Source: Tubulanus polymorphus
Lineage: Eukaryota; Nemertea; Palaeonemertea; Tubulaniformes; Tubulanidae
NCBI RefSeq assembly: GCF_964204645.1
Contig: NC_134025.1
Span: forward strand, 1,803,001 to 1,867,000
Length of the DNA: 64,000 nucleotides
Reading direction: 5' to 3'
Shown here: positions 44,101 through 56,416 of the stretch, one piece after another
Layout: the number at the start of each line of letters is the position of its first letter
Position numbering within the stretch: the stretch's first letter is position 1
The notes under the pieces: generated by a model
The model's database searches: none
What the model was told of the DNA's origin: nothing
The model's input: only the letters and a program-made list of their open reading frames with translations
Position numbers and translations under genes: made by a program

Positions 44101-46313
44101 TCTGATGCGGGTATTTAGACAGTTCACTGAATCATGCAAACATTACTTATAATCTTCTATCATTAACTGAAACATCCAGATATTCTGAACATTTTCATTT
44201 TTTGTGTGTAATTCTATTCGGGCTATGAGTTGGATTGGACAGTAAAAGCGATCGCATAGAGAAGATTTGGCCGGGACCTGGTCCGTGTAAAACCCCACAA
44301 TGATTGCATGACTTTACAAGGTTTATTTGAAAATATTTTGGGTGGTTTCTACCTACCTTCATCTTCAGACTAAAATATCACATTCTAGACTGAAGCAAGG
44401 TGGTACGAACTATCTAAATATTCATATAATTTGATAAACTTTTTAGTCATTCAACTATAGTCAGATTTTAAATTTTTTGTTTCATCACGGATATTGTGAT
44501 CTAAGAACCAGTTAGCATCACACGGAATAATTTGACCCACGCCAAAATCTGGCAATAACTGGGTCAAAAATGCTTACGCGATCACCACTCATCATGGCGC
44601 AGGAAGTGGATATGGTCCACTCTATTGAATCTAACACTCATGGATTGCCGGGATTAACAATAATGGCTTCATCATTAGCTATAAACTAACAGCCGGAATG
44701 TAACATTGTACTCAGCATCCTCATACACAGCACCAACTTCCTATTACTATTTACAAATCAATCAGTAGGAAAAAACTGTGTTTCTATTTAGAGAATAGGG
44801 TCACCAGGTATAAACACCTCCCTATCTCACATACAGTCTTCAAATCAGTTCATTGTAATAATGATGATTAATTATAGATTCGCGATGAATCAGAATCTGA
44901 ATAACTGACAGGCAATCGCTGAGTGTGAACTAACTGCCTGTGGTCAAATATTCATAAAATGCACATCCACAGACAGACATTCCACCGAGAATCGGTTACC
45001 AAATTTTACACTTTTTTTAACCACTGAAAAGAATTTACTATTGGCCAATACAAAATACATGAAATACATATAGATATTTAGAACGTATTTGTCAAAGACC
45101 GTTTTCATATTGAACAACTACAGCTGGTTGAACAGAATGGCAATGATTATAAAACCCCGAGCAACACGAGGCAGACGGCATCTATTCAGCAATTGTAACA
45201 ACAATTTAACGGAAACAGCTGTAGTCATATAGGATCTGTGTGTATGCTGGTAAATATATGTTCTATCATTAGTTAAATATGTCATGTATTCAGCAGGCAA
45301 ATAGATAGCATATTCTATACACACATAGTATTCTATCTCATATTCAAGCTACCTCCAACCACGTAGAAAGCCAAGCCGAGAGACCCTTACTTCGACCCTA
45401 GAACATTTGCTATCCCTATAGAGAAGAATCCTAAAATGATAACTAAAACAATAACAAAAAGTCCGAAAGGAATCCCTTAAGATGACAATTAGAACATAGT
45501 CGAATAAACAACTAGCTCGAGGAATCATTTTCCGACTTTATATTATTTGTTTCGTAATTATATATTCATTATTCAGCTCTATAGATTAACGTCATGATAT
45601 AGTGTTTTATCACTGGTTATCTCAACTTCTACCCTTGTAAAGCCAAGTCAAAAGTGAAACCTAATAGATCTAAATATTACCTGTCCTTTTTCCTTGTCGA
45701 CTTTCTTGAAGCATTTATTTAGTGACAGATTATGCCGTACAGAGTTTTTCCAACCGGTCGGCGCGTTTTGGAAGTACGGAAAGTGAGTTAATATCCAGTT
45801 ATATATATCCTTAACCGGAAGTCTTTTCTGAGGCGAATCCTCGATCGCCATAAAAATAAGACAACTAAAAGAGTACGGAGGTTTACTATTAACGTGTTTG
45901 TGAGGATTGTACGGCACGTGAGGAGGATGTATCTGAGGACCTCCGTTTACAGTTTCCAGATTTCCGTCGGCGTTCTCCTTTTGACACTCGCCGTCGATCG
46001 TATCGGAACTCGGCCCGGCGCCGGGCGCCGCGTTCATGTTTTTTAATAGATCCGAGTCTTGTAACCACGATAAACTCGTCAATTCTTCGTCGTCGTCCAT
46101 ATCTGACGATTTATCTAAACTTATTTCTCCGAAACAGCTTTGACTGAGCGGATCGGTATCGGACCCATCATCGGAATCCATTAATTGTAACGCCTTCGAT
46201 AAAGCGCTTCCCGGGAAACTTTGACTTAAACTATTCACTAAACGTTGTCTCATCGAAGAGTCGCTTTCATCTATCGGTTTTTCCGCTTCCATCGTCGCTT
46301 TTAAATCCTTCAT
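35179..46313 (-). CDS. FOXN3: Forkhead box N3 transcription factor
   Basis: Forkhead transcriptional repressor of the FOXN2/3 (CHES1) group, acting in the nucleus. Seven coding exons join in phase: 45681-46313, 42557-42711, 38329-38384, 37630-37680, 37043-37117, 36242-36299, 35179-35647, giving 498 aa (human FOXN3 490). The acidic N-terminus contains [18 protein letters not shown], like the FOXN3 EDEELTNLNWLHE segment. The forkhead domain spans about residues 142-235: [51 protein letters not shown], then exon 2 [15 protein letters not shown]. The forkhead is split by a 3-kb intron after KEKGQ. The Ser/Asp-rich C-terminus ends with DDEEMK and LLNLAGIK, matching the FOXN3 DDEEMKEAAGSLLHLAGI block. 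FOXN2 is the alternative, but the C-terminal match favours FOXN3. An acceptor TTTTTAG just before the start suggests non-coding 5' exons further upstream. Confidence 0.95.
35700..36240. other. FOXN3 intron 6 with decayed GGGCAAGT repeats
   Basis: Between the last two coding exons, 35710-35930 contains several copies of GGGCAAGTAG or its complement (CACTTGTCCC) in both orientations, suggesting an old fold-back or minisatellite. No other feature. Confidence 0.35.
39348..39361. promoter_or_regulatory. X-box-like palindrome (FOXN3 intron 2)
   Basis: GAAACCATGGTAAC, a near match to the RFX-factor X-box GTTNCCATGGNAAC. Weaker in its left half-site. Confidence 0.35.
39455..39508. repeat. GA-rich microsatellite
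   Basis: A GAGAGA run interrupted by GTCAGAG, in FOXN3 intron 2. Confidence 0.85.
40388..40401. promoter_or_regulatory. X-box (RFX-type) motif, FOXN3 intron 2
   Basis: GTTTCTATGGTAAC matches the X-box consensus in both half-sites. It lies in a GC-richer island (40258-40440) inside the intron, so it may mark an internal enhancer or alternative promoter. Confidence 0.5.
40701..41252. repeat. 10-bp minisatellite, about 55 units, in FOXN3 intron 2
   Basis: Monomers are variants of TAGCAGGAGG, TAGCTGGAGG and TAGTTTGAGG. A higher-order unit of 12-13 monomers is marked by TAACAGGATG at 40751, 40881, 41011 and 41131 (130, 130 and 120 bp apart). Most monomer junctions read GAGGTAG on the plus strand, so FOXN3 pre-mRNA (minus) reads CTACCTC. 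Confidence 0.9.
42712..45680 (-). other. FOXN3 intron 1
   Basis: Intron splitting the forkhead domain. It includes a G-rich purine stretch at 42786-42832 and a GCTGTCCC repeat at 43287-43322. An X-box-like GTTACCACGAGTAAC sits at 43355-43369. No exon-like frame with family resemblance was found in the rest. Confidence 0.5.
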
Positions 46314-49094
46314 TTATATCCTAAAAATATACGACAAAATATAAAACATAATCAATCAGTATTTATCAGTTACGCGGTTCCTCCTCGGAATGAGCAGTGA
46401 ACGGTGTATGAAAGTTTTGAACCCGAGTAGTTTAAGATGAGCCATGAGGGATTGAGCTAAATGTGAAAACAAGTAATACTTGTAGCCGTGAACCAATTCT
46501 ATTAGAATTTATGAGCTTTCGCTTCGAATTCATAGAGAAGCAACTGATTCATCATCAGGTAAATCAGTAAATTAAACGACTTCAGTTTGGATTTGTATAA
46601 AAAAACAATACGGCGACTTCTTAACGCCGCGTCACCCCTTCCTACATCGAGTGAAAGAATTTCATCACACAAAGAACTTTCAAAAAAGTTAAGATACAAC
46701 GGATCAACAGTTTAAACGGATTGAATAATCACAAACCTATCGCTAGATGACGCTTCGTTATCGATATTCCTACAACACGCGATCATTAAAACATACAGAA
46801 TCCACAAAATATAAACATTAAGAACATCGTAAAGAGCAGAGGAGGACCACGAGACAAGACACCATCAGCGGCGGCGGCCTCATTCATTCACTCACTGCCG
46901 CCGTCTGTGAATAATAGCTGGGTCATGTGATCAAACCGTTCTCATGGTGATGGAGTAATTGTTACACGGGCGGTGTATCGAGAATCAACCAGTCATCTGT
47001 TAGTATTCTACCCAAAACTTCTAACTCGCCTGGCTCTATTTCTTTTGTCAATTTCAAAATGAAGCAATCTGCGCCGGTGGTGGATAATAACGTTGACCCA
47101 GCTGTATTGAATTGAATGAGTACAATAGATCGGAGGTTTTTTCTTTCTAGTCGCTTTTGAGAACAATATCGACTCCTGGTATGAAGGGCTACACGTGAAT
47201 TAATCTATTTCATTGTGAACTAATGGAGAAATTATCTCAAACAAAAACCACTGAAATCGTAATAGCTTTTCACATCAAATATTATATAACTAAAGTCCAT
47301 TCTAGCGGCTAATAGTAGCTGGTAAACAGAGGGGGCTGGCACGAAACCAAACCACATTTTGAATATCAAATTTAACCCTACCTTGACTGAGCTGGTATTT
47401 CCTTGAACTGACCAGTAATTGATTAAGGCCAGTATTTATAGTTATCTAAGTTCCATTGTTCATTTAAAGTGGGAGAAAGTTTATTCCACAGTTTTCATAA
47501 GACCACTACAGGGTTATTAGTGCTATTAGTCGAGCAACAGTGACCGCAGACAATTATCAATTACTTCATTACGCCTTCATTAGACTGTCTTTAATCCCTA
47601 TTGTTACTGTTAAGTAATAATAATCCTTGTAAAAACCTTTGTCACAAGTTTGTTTAAGCGTTAACCTTTGATCTAGGATTCTACAATATAAAGTGTGCCA
47701 CCAGTCTGGCACTATGCCCAAATGAATTTGCTAAGTATTTCTTATTTCATAACCATTGGCAATAAATACAAATACAGAAACATCAATGGAATATAGTGTT
47801 TTTTTCTGTAGGAATAGCTTTGGAAAAGAAAGAGAACTTAGTACAAAACAAGGAGAACTAATAAGACATATTACAGATTATATATATATATATACATACA
47901 CAGCCCGAAGGGGCTTATATTTATAGAGCAGAAACTAATATGATTTCTGATTAGTTTTTGATTGTTTGGCTAACTTACTAAGCCAACCTAGAGGCCAAAA
48001 AACGAAACAAACAAGGGCTGTACAACAGCAGAACCTGCGTATATCAGAGCAAAGATACCTCACTGACTGATTGAATTATCACTAGATGTAAGGGTTTCAC
48101 ATAGGAGTTTAACGTACCATGATGTAGAAATGATCTTCCATCCTGATAGAATACATGTACAACGTAAGCAGTAGATATCTATATGTGAGAGAGGGCTGTT
48201 TAGTATATATTGATGGTAAGTATTGCTATAGTAACGTATAAACATTCTCCACCGATCTAAAAATACATCAACAAACCTACCTCCCTCTCACTAACACTGA
48301 CTAATGGAGATAACTCCCCGATTAACTAACTAGATTGTAAAAACAACTGTAGGAAATTAAACATGCAAAAATAACCGCGATGAATGTGTGCAATTATTAT
48401 GAAATTATTCTAAACCAGGAAGTTTTCAAACCAGTAACACAACCTTCTATAGGACAAAGAATAACTGTCAGACCCTGTCAGACAGAGAACAGGATATCTC
48501 TAGTAACATTTCACTCATATAAAAGTAACAATCTCTAAAATCACTAAGCTGGATGGAATGAATATTAGTAACTAGTTGACGATAAGTCAAACATTTCATA
48601 GAAGAACCCGCAATAAGTACAATCAGGGGCCTATTTCTAATGCAATAAAAAAAGGCATATTTAAGAAGTGTATTAAATATTTCGCATTTGAGTGGATGGT
48701 TTGAGATGCATTTTCAAATAGAAAACTTGTTCTTATCCAATCAATTACGTAAGGGAGGTTATATTATTAAGATTCTGTATAACAAGGCAACACTTGAGGG
48801 TGTTGTACTCCCTGGATTCCTGCTTATGAAACTGTACATGTGACTCGGGGAAAAAACTAGCATTGTTTTATCTAAATAGATAAAGTTACTCAATTCATAC
48901 CGATGAACATCAACAATCTCACAACCAATCTCACGTTGAAATTAGAAGATTGAAAGAATCAATCAATTGAAACCCTACGATATTAGCTATACACACACCG
49001 ACTGACACCGGCTGACTGCCCTGCACTGTGCATACACACAACGACTGACACCGGCTGACTGCCCTGCACTGTGCACGTTCCCTTATTCCATTGT

Positions 49095-49129
49095 GTTGCT
49101 TAGCAATGATAAAACTTTACCATGGTAAC
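49095..49129. promoter_or_regulatory. Pair of X-box-like motifs upstream of FOXN3
   Basis: GTTGCTTAGCAAT (49095-49107) and TTTACCATGGTAAC (49116-49129) lie 8 bp apart. Both are inverted half-site pairs of the RFX type. Confidence 0.5.
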
Positions 49130-50177
49130 TGCATGGAATGTTAAATTTGCGCTGAATAGTGGATGTATGAAAATTCCGAAAGATACGTCCAGCCATACGG
49201 TCAATATACAGCGGTACATCCTCACACCTGATCAACCCGTTCCACGCACGGTTAGTGGTAAAAAAACCCTCAATTCTTCAAAGTAGGCAAAAATTCGCAC
49301 CGTGTACCGGCGATCAGTGATATTCCTGAAGTTAATAAACTACATTAGATAATGTAAATTCACTTGGATACATGGATACATTTTTTTTCATTAATATTTC
49401 ACATCAAAGCTTTCAGCGATTTTAGATTTGAGAGAAACTTCACTCACCGAGATCTACCCGTAATTAGTTAAAAATTCTGTGATCATCGAATAAGAACAAA
49501 ATCATCAAACGAGAAAGTTTTAAAATTTTTACAGTCAAATAAACACAGCGCAGTCTCAATGTTCAACCTGATATTCTAATATCAGCAGACACTTCTGTAT
49601 ACCACTCGCTAATTTGGATAATCGACCTACTCTGAGTTCAGACAAGTACCCATTACACATCACTTCTACCAATAGTAGGTCACGATAGTTTTCAAATTGA
49701 TATATATCAACAGATATTGGATGACAAATGAATACAAATTTGTAATCGAAAAAAGTGAAGAATTATTTGTTACGTAACCGGAAAATAATACGTTTGAAAA
49801 ATTATAATTGTGAAAGCCACAAAACAGTCAACAGTTTTATGAACTATCTATCTTGTTTTCCTTTATCAATTTCACCGATTACAAAACCCTGGATTTAAAA
49901 ATTCGCGAAGATTTGCTCGAAGTGCTCCCGTCGAAATCGAATGGCTGATCTTTTTACGCGCTTTGAGATAAGATTACCAGTTTTAATTTAAAGAACTGAT
50001 AAAATGTTAATTACTATTCAGGTACGAGAAGGTAGTAATGTTGCTGTCCATCGCCTGGAGATGTTTCTATGAGAAGTTGGCAGTAACCGGCGAGTAATGG
50101 ATGGATGATACTTAGCTCTAATAGTATAATATAACACAATCTACTACGACTAGACATTTCCAACAATTTAATTACAA

Positions 50178-50191
50178 GTTACCGTGGAAAC
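50178..50191. promoter_or_regulatory. X-box-like motif
   Basis: GTTACCGTGGAAAC, both RFX half-sites present, at the edge of the GC-richer patch 50220-50640. Confidence 0.45.
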
Positions 50192-50509
50192 TTAAGGAAT
50201 AAATTTACGATGATATACGTGTTCTCATCCGGCGGGCAGCGTAGGATCGCGAGCTCGCGGGGATCGACGTGATTTTTTGATTCGCTATTTAACATCCCCA
50301 AACGTGTTCATTACGTATTAGAACAATTTTATGAACAGCAGTCGGTTCGCAAAATATACACTCAATCTAATAAATAGCTATTTGTAAGATTGAAGCGAGC
50401 AATTATAGGTTTAAATTACTTGAAGAGAAAAGTGATTGAATTATCTTCGTTATCGCTTCATATCGGCGCCATCTATCGGACTCGGGAAAAATCGACTCTC
50501 GTAATTTAC

Positions 50510-50523
50510 GTTACCATAGAAAC
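50510..50523. promoter_or_regulatory. X-box (RFX-type) motif
   Basis: GTTACCATAGAAAC fits the X-box consensus fully. It lies within the GC-richer, CpG-containing patch that is a candidate distal FOXN3 promoter. A weaker GTAACCATGACAAC is at 50808-50821. Confidence 0.55.
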
Positions 50524-50997
50524 GAAACAGAGCGCTGTCGATGGAAACTTCGACGGTTCGTAGAAACTATAAACTTTCTCCGAGACGACAACGACGATCG
50601 GTCGTCAACATGAAACAGATTCCGAAACACGTGTCAACATGTTCCCAACTGAAACCAAACGAAACCATCAACAGATAGGGGCAGTTCTACTTGAATTGTG
50701 ATTTTAATATTCTAATGTATCAACAATACTTCCTTCCGCTTTAACTGAACTCACAACATGTGCGCAATAATTTGAAATCTACAGTGGTATCGGCAACATC
50801 TGTTGACGTAACCATGACAACACCTCTAGTGTATGCGCTAAACGCGCCTATATATTTTTTTAACGAGAGAAATGTGTATTTCTAGCGTGTAATGTTAGAG
50901 AAGAGAGAGGATCATGAATGTTGATAAATCAAGAGGAATTTCCTCTGAACTACATATAGTAATAGTCGTTGATATTACACAACTTATATTTAGTCGT

Positions 50998-51000
<3 letters not shown>

Positions 51001-51050
<50 letters not shown>
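51001..51050. repeat. (TA)n microsatellite
   Basis: About 25 uninterrupted TA repeats. A shorter TA run is near 47880-47895. Confidence 0.95.
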
Positions 51051-51053
<3 letters not shown>

Positions 51054-52142
51054 TGTAATATCGATGATAAAACAAACTAAAAGCAGTGTTAGTTCAGTCC
51101 TCCTGCATATATCCCTCACCCGCCCGCCCGTCCCCTCCTACCCTACCGCGTATCATGTATAAATCTGATTACAATTTTCCGGCCCATATCGAGAATCGAA
51201 TCGGCAAATTTTGATTCATTCGATTACGTTTAGTGAGAAAGTGATTGAATAACACGAGAATCTATGATAATAAATCACTGTCGATTCCGGGTAGGGGGAG
51301 GGAGTTGGGGGGGGGAGGATGATAGTATCCGAGCAGAAAATCACTAGCAAGCGTTTTAACAAATGGTTATTTGTTTTATCTTTATTAAACGATGGACGGT
51401 TGGTTTACGGTCGGTCGGTCGCCGACCGGTTAATTGAACTTTCTTTTTATACATAAAGTGGTACGTAAGATTTACATATTGTCTGCACTGTTCACATCTC
51501 TTCAATGGCAACTGATACGTTGATGATGCCCATTTGACTTCAGGTTTCCATGGTGATGTTATCTAGAACAGATATACAGAAGAGAATGACTGGTCCCGGA
51601 CCCGATCCAAGAGAGCGCGCGGAGAAGCGTCTCTGGCAGTCGGTCGACGCATATGGCGTCATTATGCCTGAACAGAAGTAGTTTATCATCTAATACGGTT
51701 ACAACATGTTTACCTAAAACCAATCATTGCAAATACCAAATACCAACAATAGCCGGTATTCTACTGTTGTACGATATCGTCTAATTTTGATAGTCGAGAC
51801 TTCATCAGTTGCCAGTACTTCATCGGAGATATTTTTGATTTAAAATGAACTACGAATTCAGGCATCAGAGGCCAGTTTCTCAACATTAGGCTAATGATAA
51901 CTGGTGAATAAATACCATAGTATCAGTGAACTTTTAATTGTCACTTTATCAAGTATCCACTGTTTAACTTTAACCAACTTTTGAGAAACCGCCAAAATTA
52001 ATACTTTTTCACCATTCTTCAAATTCATGATTGCACAGACCATGATTGCGTGTTCAGAACTTCAAGACATTTTCCAATTTAAGACATTTTATCAGCACAC
52101 ATTCAAAGAGTGAAAAGCCATCATTATAAAAAAAATTGACAA

Positions 52143-52465
52143 GGGTGCAGGTTCCAGGCTGCAGTTGTCCGAAGGGGTACAGGTGCCTGGCTGCAGATTG
52201 TCTGAGGGGTGCAGTTCCTGGCTGCAGATTGTCTGAAGGGGTGCAGGTTCCAGGCTGCAGTTGTCTGAAGGGGTACAGGTGCCTGGCTGCAGATTGTCTG
52301 AGGGGTGCAATTCCTGGCTGCAGATTGTCTGAAGGGGTGCAGGTTCCAGGCTGCAGTTGTCTGAAGGGGCACAGGTACCTGGCTGCAGATTGTCTGAAGG
52401 GGTGCAGGGTCCAGGCTGCAGATTGTCTGAAGGGGGTGCAGAATCCAGGCTGCAGATTGTCAGAA
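52143..52465. repeat. ~33-bp minisatellite, ten units
   Basis: Units follow the pattern GGGTGCAG..CC(A/T)GGCTGCAG(A)TTGTCTGAAG. Triplets of units form a higher-order repeat of about 98 bp. The array is open in several frames on both strands simply because it is repetitive; these frames are not genes. Confidence 0.9.
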
Positions 52466-52611
52466 ACACCTTAGAGAATTGCTCATTAACAATCTAAAGT
52501 TGTAAGGTAATAAACATGTTCAAAGGTACATTATACAATCTCAATACATTCGAGAGATAATCCGATAGCAAAACTCACTGCAGACAACAAGATAATCCAA
52601 CTTGGCTATTT

Positions 52612-52625
52612 GTTTCCATAGAAAC
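52612..52625. promoter_or_regulatory. X-box-like palindrome
   Basis: GTTTCCATAGAAAC, both half-sites intact. Confidence 0.5.
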
Positions 52626-53246
52626 CAAATTTAATCAATTGTCAACAGGACGCAGAAATGAGATAGAATTATGACGGGGTTTAAACTCCAGCTTACCTCT
52701 TCACCAAACTACAATTCTAATTCAATCAACTGCCAATAATTTTGACTATCAAATGACTTTATCCACAAAATGTTAATGAAAACCTCTCCGTAATTATCGG
52801 ATATTAAACCAGATCTCGTTGAGATAATCGAGAAAAGAAGAGAACTTACCACAAAATATTCAGCGTACGAAAACCTATACACGGAACTTCTCATAGGAGG
52901 ATGAGAGACCGCATGCATGCGTGGATATATAGACTCAATATGTTACAACACATAACTCTATAGGCTACGCAAACAGTACCAGCTGCAAATAAATCAGCTG
53001 TCATACAATGAATAAACTAGAAAAACCGACTTCGTAATAATTTTCTCATCCCTGTATCGTATCAGATTCTAATAAAACTGGTATATCGATTATTACAACA
53101 CTATAGCGTGGAATTCAGATGAAAAAAATACTGATAGATAAAAAACCGTAAATATGGAAATAATTCCTGAGTTTTCGCGATGATAGCTGCCACCGCTGAA
53201 TAAAACTGGGTAACATCTGGTGAAGTAAAGATTAGCATCAAATACA

Positions 53247-53260
53247 GTCTCCATAGAGAC
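53247..53260. promoter_or_regulatory. X-box variant palindrome
   Basis: GTCTCCATAGAGAC, a symmetric variant of the X-box with G at the inner half-site position. Confidence 0.35.
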
Positions 53261-53495
53261 CGTGGCAGTTTAAGCCGTACATCAGAGAAAAAAATACTTC
53301 TAACAAACTTTCAGCGACTTTTCAATTGAAAAGAGAAGCCCTTGATCTATTTACATATATTTTGAAAGTTTCAAGACTCATTCAACTTACAGTAGTTACC
53401 TGTAAGTTATCGAGAGAGCGAGAAGGAGAGATATTCTACTTCAGTCCGTGGCCGCATATGATTCATTAACTCAACAAGATTCAACTATTTTATTT

Positions 53496-53509
53496 GTATC
53501 TATGGCAAC
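53496..53509. promoter_or_regulatory. X-box-like motif
   Basis: GTATCTATGGCAAC; the right half-site GGCAAC is the strong RFX half-site. Confidence 0.45.
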
Positions 53510-54018
53510 AGGATAGAATCCCTAAATCATCAGACATCAGCATCCCAAACATCGATACTGCATCACTAGCTGTACTCCATCAACCCCCTGAGATTTATAA
53601 ACCCTGATACAGTGCTGGCTACTTACGTTTACGAGTCATTAGATTAGATATAGGCCTATAACAAATTTCCCATTTCCCGATTACTTAATACGATACTAGA
53701 TTTATACTATCAACTCGTTAAGCCGCTTTATAATTTACTCAAAAATTTCGACGATTAATTAATCGTTTAAAATCCACCATCTATTTGATTTTCATGGTTT
53801 CATCGAACTTCAGTTTGGTTATAACTTATTTGTTTTTTACTTCTAAAACTATCTAATTATATTTAACAGTTTAACTCGTCGAGCCTCTGAATTCATTTAC
53901 GCGTTATTTACTTTGTCAGAATTTATGGATTCACAATGATAGCAGTAGTGAGTGGTTCACCCGACCGAAACAACCATCAAAACTCAGACGCAAAACTAAA
54001 TTCGTGAAATGTGTTTTG

Positions 54019-54032
54019 GTTACCATGGTAAT
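54019..54032. promoter_or_regulatory. X-box (RFX-type) palindrome
   Basis: GTTACCATGGTAAT, a near-perfect 14-bp palindrome matching the consensus. Confidence 0.5.
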
Positions 54033-55710
54033 ACATCACATGATGAGTATTGTGACGATAGAGAGGAATCAGGCATCAGTTTTGATGAAATGATTTCTAT
54101 GTATCATCGCCATTCGTCGCCAATAAGCGGTTATATAGTTACAGCCTCTGGGCTCACAGAGACATTGTATCATTTTACCCAGTAACACTTAAAGTGACAA
54201 CTCGACAAAAAGAAAATAGATTGACAATCGCTAGGAATTACTTTCTCAATTGTGGAACTGATCGCATCAACGGAAAAGTAATCAGTTGTTCATTTACTTA
54301 AGAATAGAAATGATTCGAGCAATTCTACGACCAGTATATAGACATTATACACTAATTACTGAAATGAAGATCTATTTGATTTATCATGATGTGATGTGTT
54401 AGATTTGGTTGTTTTTATAGGCTAATATTTCTCGTTAATAATAGACACAATCAGAAAGAATTAAACACAATCAACAAATTAGAATTGTTAACTTCATTTT
54501 CTACAGTATTTTTAATGTAATTTTTTTTTTCAGTAAGGAATATATGGAAGCGGTCATAACTTCAAACATTTTTTTTCTTAATAACTCGAGCAGAAAACTA
54601 GAAATCCAATAGTTGTAGAAAAGGGAGGCTCCACTCATTGAGGAAGTTCTTAAATTCTTGTTCATCCTCTGTGACTAATACATGCTTTATAATAGAGTAT
54701 CAAAATGTCAGGAACCAATAAACACTTTATAATTGCTTACAATAAACACTATTACTATTCAAGCATGTTTTCACTTTCTTAAGTCGGTCGACCGTAAATA
54801 AAAACTAAAGGTCAAACTACAATTTCTCAACCCTTACACAATATAAAGCTTTATTGAGTCAATAGTTCCATGTTGGGCAATGATGTCATAGTTAGACATT
54901 ATTGAATCTGCCCTCAGTCTTCTTTGCTAGTTCTGACTCTGAGGACAAAAGATACTTTGGGCACCTTTTGAGGTGATCAATATAAAACTAAGAAGTGGAA
55001 TTTGACACATGATTTATAGGTATTTAACACCATTGAAAGCCTGCAATATGATGTCTTGAAGTTAACATTTCAAAACTAAACACCCTATTCAATATGTGAT
55101 CCACAGGGATAATAAATTGTGGGGTACCACTCCCTGGCCCCAGCCACCACGGATTAGCCTACACCATGATTCGATCCTCGCTGGATCATTAGACTGGTCA
55201 GTTGAAAGTGACATGGGGAACAATTAGAAAACTAACTGCCTTAGACCAGTACAAAAACCCACTGTCAACTGTGACCAGTCATAGTCTCATGTCTCGAGAC
55301 TGATCGTCGATAAATCAGTCAACCACACACTACACAGACTCTAAATTACTGTGTGAGGCTTTGGGAAGGTAATTTATTCCCGACAAAAGCCTCCCAGCCA
55401 TTCACGACACCTGAAACTAACTGACCATACCGAATTACCGTGTGTGACTGATAATCGCGGGCTGTTATGCATTGTATAAGAATAAATATACTTACAAAGA
55501 CAATAGTTCAATACAGGAGACACGAGATACATCAAAATAGACGCATTAAAACCACGTGATGACTCTAAACACGTTACCACGTGGCTGTTACAGACTCCTC
55601 CTACTGATAACAGAGGGCGCTACCTGATAGTGATCCTTGTCTATTCCTCAGCTCTGCGGGCTCCTCAATCAATTAAAAACTAAAAGCCAATTCGCGAAAA
55701 TATAAACAAC

Positions 55711-55716
55711 TTTATT
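55711..55716 (-). terminator. Likely DNAJC10 polyadenylation signal
   Basis: AATAAA on the minus strand, about 700 nt past the DNAJC10 stop. The sequence 55717-56416 has no other gene and is read as the 3' UTR. Confidence 0.5.
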
Positions 55717-56416
55717 TCGCCGTTTTTTTGTATGTACATTAACAAATAAATTATACATGGCAAGTTTTTTGAGAGCAATAGCCTCATAGAAATGAAAAAC
55801 AAAATAAATCATACCCTTACCATAAATCAAAAATAAGTAAAAAGTTGATAAAAATTTGCATATAAAGATACTGAAGCCTATTTTTTCGAGGAGCGATATT
55901 AGAAAACATTCACAGCTGATCTGTATAAGTAGCTAAAAATTGTCTAATAAGAAATATATTAAGTAAAGCGGAGGAGAAAGACGACTGTATTTAGTTTGCT
56001 GGCCATAAATAAAAACATGAGATTCTCGATGTATTTGTTCTCTGAACCGGTATCAAGATAAATAGGAGATTTGTAAGCCATAAAGTTAAATTATTTACAG
56101 CAATTCAAATGTATTTCTAAGGTTAGTACATCTGAAAGTTGCTCCTATGCTTGAGGGTACTGTAATTCTATAAGGTTAGCACCAGATTAAAACAGCAGAT
56201 TTTACTACATTAAAACAATATTGTTATTTTTTGATGTCAGTTGATGGAATGTGACAATTATTACACCATTCAATACAATACACTTAACGTCAAGTACTAC
56301 AAATAAGAACTGGCATTTACTATAAAACATTAACTGTGATTTCAAAAATCTTTCCAAAATGATTTTTCCTCTCATCAGATCCTGATTGTGACTCGAATCG
56401 TTTAACATCTCACACA

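Larger units (their letters stand above)
46314..55710. other. FOXN3 upstream region, no coding gene seen
   Basis: Nine kilobases separate the FOXN3 start from the DNAJC10 3' end. GC-richer patches at 46850-46980 (GCGGCGGCGG and a GCCGCCG complement) and 50220-50640 are the best promoter or 5'-exon candidates. X-box motifs, a TA microsatellite and a minisatellite are listed separately. A duplicated ACACACCGACTGACACCGGC/ACACAACGACTGACACCGGC pair lies at about 48991 and 49034. No protein-coding frame is recognisable. Confidence 0.45.

Noticed and set aside
52092-52474. Long repetitive open frames on both strands
   Set aside because: The 33-bp minisatellite has no stop in several frames. There is no start context, splice structure or family match.
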